Shown in pieces: positions 61,145 through 64,000 of a stretch of 64,000 nt of DNA. This DNA is from Thermopolyspora flexuosa. GTDB taxonomy: Bacteria; Actinomycetota; Actinomycetes; Streptosporangiales; Streptosporangiaceae. The stretch spans positions 4,030,001 to 4,094,000 of the forward strand of contig NZ_VFPQ01000001.1 in the NCBI RefSeq assembly GCF_006716785.1, in the 5' to 3' direction. Each line of letters opens with the position of its first letter. Positions within the stretch are counted from its first letter, which is position 1. The position numbers and the translations under genes are program-made. Under the pieces are notes generated by a model, which did no database searches, was not told the DNA's origin, and saw only the letters and a program-made list of their open reading frames with translations.

Positions 61145-62145
61145 GCAGGACGAGACGACCGACGCTGGAGGCGGTGGCGGCGCGTGCCGGAGTGTCCCGG
61201 GCGACGGTGTCCCGGGTGGTGAACGGCCTGCCGACGGTCACCCCGGAGATCCGCGCCCAGGTGATGCGGGCGATCGAGGAGCTCGGGTACATCCCGAACT
61301 CGGCGGCCCGCAGCCTCGTCACCAAGCGCACCGACTCCTACGCCCTGGTCGCCTCGGAGCCCCCGTCCCGGGTCTTCTCCGACGATCCGCTGTTCTCGAT
61401 CGTGATCCGCACGGTGAGCGTCGAGCTGGAGGCCGCCGACAAGCAGGTGGTGCTCATGCTCGCCAGCTCGCCGCGCAGCCACGCCCGGATCGAGCGGTAC
61501 GTCGCGGGCGGCCACGTGGACGGGGTCATGCTCATCTCGATGCACGCCGCCGACCCGCTCCCGGCCGCGATCCTGCGCATGGGGGTGCCGGTGGTCTCGT
61601 ACGGCCGGCCGGCGGTGAACGTCGAGATGCCGTACGCGGACAACGACAACGTGGGCGGCGCCCGCCGTGCGGTCGAGCACCTGCTCGCCACCGGCCGGCG
61701 CCGCATCGCCACGATCGCCGGGCCCCCGGACATGATCGCGGGCCAGGACCGGCTCACCGGCTACCGGGAGGCGCTGCGCGGCTCGGGGCGGCGGTCGATC
61801 GTCGCGGTCGGCGACTTCACCCGGGAGTCCGGCGCGGTCGCGATGCGGCAGCTGCTCGAGGACGATCCGCAGCTCGACGCGGTGTTCGCGGCGAACGACC
61901 TGATGGCGATCGGCGCGCTGCAGGCGCTGCGCCGGGCGGGCCGCCGGGTGCCCGACGACGTGGCCGTGGTCGGCTTCGACGACATCGAGGCGGCGAAGTT
62001 CACCGATCCCCCGCTCACCACGGTGCGCCACCCGGTCGTCGACCAGGCGACCGCGATGGTGCGCCTGCTGCTCACCCCGCCGTCCGAGCGGACCACCGAC
62101 CGGGTGATCCTGCCGACCGAGCTCATCGTGCGGGACTCGGCGTGA
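61141..62145 (+). CDS. LacI family transcriptional repressor (CelR/CebR-like)
   Basis: A 334-residue repressor. The N-terminal HTH is LEAVAARAGVSRATVSRVVN and the hinge helix NSAARSLVTKR. The periplasmic-binding-like domain follows, with DGVMLISMHAADPLP, PVVSYGRP, AVFAANDLMAIGALQAL and the C-terminal VVGFDDIEAAKFTDPPLTTVRHP. It is expected to bind the two GAGAGCGCTCTC palindromes before the binding-protein gene and to be released by cellobiose or a related sugar. The GTG overlaps the beta-glucosidase stop as GTGA, so repressor and enzyme are co-made. Confidence 0.93.
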   Translation: MSRTRRPTLEAVAARAGVSRATVSRVVNGLPTVTPEIRAQVMRAIEELGYIPNSAARSLVTKRTDSYALVASEPPSRVFSDDPLFSIVIRTVSVELEAADKQVVLMLASSPRSHARIERYVAGGHVDGVMLISMHAADPLPAAILRMGVPVVSYGRPAVNVEMPYADNDNVGGARRAVEHLLATGRRRIATIAGPPDMIAGQDRLTGYREALRGSGRRSIVAVGDFTRESGAVAMRQLLEDDPQLDAVFAANDLMAIGALQALRRAGRRVPDDVAVVGFDDIEAAKFTDPPLTTVRHPVVDQATAMVRLLLTPPSERTTDRVILPTELIVRDSA

Positions 62146-62152
62146 CGGGCGG

Positions 62153-62746
62153 TCACAGCCAGCCCATCTCCTGGGCGGTGCGGATCGCGGCGATGCGGTT
62201 CGCCGCGCCGAGCTTGGTCATCGCGCTCGACAGGTAGTTGCGCACGGTGCCCTCGGTGAGGTGGAGCTCCGCGGCGATCTCGCTCACCGAGGCGCCGCGC
62301 GCGGCGAGGCCGAGCGCGGCCCGCTCGCGCTCGGTGAGCGGGTTCTCGCCCGCCATCATCGCGGTGGCGGCGAGGTCCGGGTCGAGGTGCCGCCCGCCCG
62401 CATGCACCTTGCGGATCGCCGCGGCGAGCTCGTCGGCGGAGGCGTCCTTGGGCAGGAAGCCCCGCACCCCGGCGGCGAGGGCCCGCCGCAGGTAGCCCGG
62501 CCGGCCGAAGCTCGTCAGGATGAGCACGGCCCGGCCGGGCAGCGACTCGGCCACGGCGAGCCCGTCCATACCGGGCATCTCGATGTCGAGCACGACCACG
62601 TCCGGGTCGCAGGCGGCGACCGCGGCGGCCACCTCGTCGCCCCGGCCCACCTGGGCCACCACCTCGATGTCCGGCTCCAGGCCGAGCAGGGTGGCGATCG
62701 CGGTGCGCACCAGGTGCTCGTCGTCGGCGAGCAGCACGCGGATCAC
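62153..62746 (-). CDS. NarL/DesR-type response regulator
   Basis: A 197-residue two-domain regulator. The receiver has LLADDEHLVR, the phospho-acceptor Asp in VVVLDIEMPGMDG and Lys in GFLPKDAS. The LuxR-type HTH is LTERERAALGLAARGASVSEIAAELHLTEGTVRNYLSSAMTKLG. The GTG at 62746 overlaps the kinase stop as GTGA. It is convergent with the LacI gene, with 7 bp between. The regulon is not visible here; kinases of this type often sense membrane state or cell-wall stress. Confidence 0.94.
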   Translation of the reverse strand: MIRVLLADDEHLVRTAIATLLGLEPDIEVVAQVGRGDEVAAAVAACDPDVVVLDIEMPGMDGLAVAESLPGRAVLILTSFGRPGYLRRALAAGVRGFLPKDASADELAAAIRKVHAGGRHLDPDLAATAMMAGENPLTERERAALGLAARGASVSEIAAELHLTEGTVRNYLSSAMTKLGAANRIAAIRTAQEMGWL

Positions 62747-64000
62747 GTCGCCCCCCGCAGCGGGATCTCCGCGGACAGCTCCCACCGGCCGCGGCCGGCC
62801 GGTCCGGCCCGCAGCACCCCGCCCGCGGACGCGACCCGCTCGGCGAGGCCCGCCAGGCCGATCCCCCGCTCCTCGTCGCCGCCGGGCGCGGCGTCCGCCG
62901 GGGCGTCCGGCGCCCCGGGCCCGGCTCCGTCGTTGCGCATCTGCAGCACCACTCTTCCGTCTCGCACGCGCAGGCCGATCTCGCAGGCGCCCGCCCTGCT
63001 GTGCCGCAGCACGTTCGTGGCGCCCTCCCGCACCACCCAGGCGAGCAGCGTGGACACGTCCTGCGGCAGGCCGGCCGTGCCGGTCTCCGGCTCCACCGTC
63101 AGCGTGCACCGGACTCCCCCGGCCTCGAGCACGGCCCGCACGCTGCGCAGCTCGGCGTCGAGGTCGACGGTACGGTAGCCGCGCACCGCGGCGCGGATCT
63201 CGCGCAGCGCCTCCCGGGCGAGCCGCCGTACCTCGGCCATCTCCTCGGCGGCCCGGGCCATGTCCTTCCGGGCGAGCTTCTCGGCGACCTCGCTCTTCAC
63301 CGCGATCGCGGTGAGGCTGTGCCCGACCAGGTCGTGCAGGTCGCGGGCGAAACGCAGCCGCTCCTCGGTCACCGCGAGCCGCGCCTGGGCCTCGCGGCCC
63401 TGCTCGGCGTCCCGGACCAGCTCCCACAGCCACAGCTGGAACCGGTTCGACCAGGGCAGCAGGATGCACAGCAGCGCGTTGAACAGCAGGGTCGCCGGGT
63501 CCGGCGGCGCCTTCAGCGCGACGATCGGGGTGACCAGGGTGGTGGCGACGCAGATGACGGCCGCCGTGCGGCTGCTCACCCCGAGCACGGCGAGGGAGGC
63601 CCAGGCCGCGCCGAGCGTGACCCACGAGAGGTACTCGGAGTGCGGCCCGGTGAGCAGCGCGAGCGTGACCGCTCCGGCGGCCGCGACCGTCCTGGTGGCG
63701 AAGCGTCCCGCCAGCACCGAGCGGACCGCGCGCAGGTACAGGACGGTGAAGACGGTGAGCCCGGCCGCCTGGGCGGTCACGCGGAGGACCGACACCCCGC
63801 TGGTCATCACGGCCTGGATCGCGGCCACGGCCGGCCCCACCCAGGCCAGCACCACGCCGGCGGCGAGCATCCAGTAGGTGAGCCGCCGCCCCCGGCCGAG
63901 CCGCGACCGGTCGCCCCTGCCGAGCGGCCACCGCGCGGGCGCCCACCGGCGGGACTCCCCGCCGGGCCGCCGGTCGTCCGCCGGTCCGCGCGTCCCGGCC
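62743..64000 (-). CDS. DesK-type sensor histidine kinase, probably 5'-partial
   Basis: A membrane kinase whose frame stays open to the right edge. An ATG at 63870 is a possible start, but it has no SD and begins directly in the first membrane helix (WMLAAGVVLAWVGPAV). The upstream 43 codons give a basic cytoplasmic leader (RWPLGRGDRSRLGRGRRLTYW), so the true start probably lies outside. Several membrane helices fill the first 130 residues. HisKA_3 shows RFARDLHDLVGHSLTAIAVKSE with the phospho-acceptor His. The ATPase domain has EGATNVLRHSRA and GIGLAGLAERV. Confidence 0.88.
   Translation of the reverse strand, partial: AGTRGPADDRRPGGESRRWAPARWPLGRGDRSRLGRGRRLTYWMLAAGVVLAWVGPAVAAIQAVMTSGVSVLRVTAQAAGLTVFTVLYLRAVRSVLAGRFATRTVAAAGAVTLALLTGPHSEYLSWVTLGAAWASLAVLGVSSRTAAVICVATTLVTPIVALKAPPDPATLLFNALLCILLPWSNRFQLWLWELVRDAEQGREAQARLAVTEERLRFARDLHDLVGHSLTAIAVKSEVAEKLARKDMARAAEEMAEVRRLAREALREIRAAVRGYRTVDLDAELRSVRAVLEAGGVRCTLTVEPETGTAGLPQDVSTLLAWVVREGATNVLRHSRAGACEIGLRVRDGRVVLQMRNDGAGPGAPDAPADAAPGGDEERGIGLAGLAERVASAGGVLRAGPAGRGRWELSAEIPLRGAT

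Overview
The window is very GC-rich (roughly 70% or more by eye), gene-dense DNA with strong G/C bias at codon third positions and many GTG/TTG starts. Family content points to an actinomycete, probably of the Streptosporangiales (Thermobispora/Microbispora-like): a mycofactocin glycosyltransferase with mycofactocin-type alcohol dehydrogenases, a SpoIIE-type phosphatase with an anti-sigma-like ATPase domain, a luciferase-like (F420-type) oxidoreductase, a DUF574-type methyltransferase and a LacI operator of the CelR/CebR kind. The order-level placement is inference. I see no transposase, integrase, CRISPR array or rRNA. One tRNA gene, tRNA-Arg(CCG), is present.

Layout. 1-3.7 kb: 3' end of a sulfatase, a large PAS-GAF-PP2C-HATPase regulator and a 46-residue protein. 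3.9-27.2 kb: a catabolic locus. It holds a four-gene operon with a UGSC-type redox protein, an IclR regulator, mftF, a dehydrogenase/ligase group (two mycofactocin-type Zn alcohol dehydrogenases, aldehyde dehydrogenase, luciferase-like oxidoreductase, acyl-CoA ligase, SDR), a complete Dpp/Opp-type ABC importer, and divergent genes for a Zn dehydrogenase, an amidohydrolase and an acyl-CoA dehydrogenase. Related imperfect palindromes lie in front of four of these transcription units, including the IclR gene, so I read the region as one candidate regulon whose substrate is unknown.

27.4-34.9 kb: a meta-cleavage-like operon (FAH-family hydrolase, extradiol dioxygenase, CoA-transferase A and B, thiolase, DUF35 protein, MFS exporter) divergent from a GntR regulator. 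34.9-41 kb: FtsX/ATPase ABC pair, secreted Cu/Zn superoxide dismutase, ADP-ribosylglycohydrolase coupled to a ROK regulator, then about 900 bp without a confident gene. 41.8-46.5 kb: VOC protein, a doubly frameshifted methyltransferase, a Clp-N/HTH pair with tandem operators, a Zn alcohol dehydrogenase and a DUF574 methyltransferase.

46.7-52.9 kb: sulfur-related genes (TauD-type dioxygenase, CoA-binding protein, MetY, MetX, OsmC protein, FAD oxidoreductase). 53.3-55.1 kb: tRNA-Arg, a CheY-like receiver and a DUF5666-like protein with a likely frameshift. 55.3-62.1 kb: a beta-hydroxyacid dehydrogenase facing a beta-glucoside uptake and hydrolysis operon (binding protein, two permeases, GH1 beta-glucosidase, LacI repressor) with two matching operators. 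62.2-64 kb: a DesK/DesR-like two-component system running off the right edge.

Many junctions inside operons are 4-bp NTGA overlaps, which I used to choose starts. Two genes (FAD oxidoreductase, beta-glucosidase) appear to start at ATC or another non-standard codon. Two others carry apparent frameshifts. I cannot tell biology from sequencing error in these cases.
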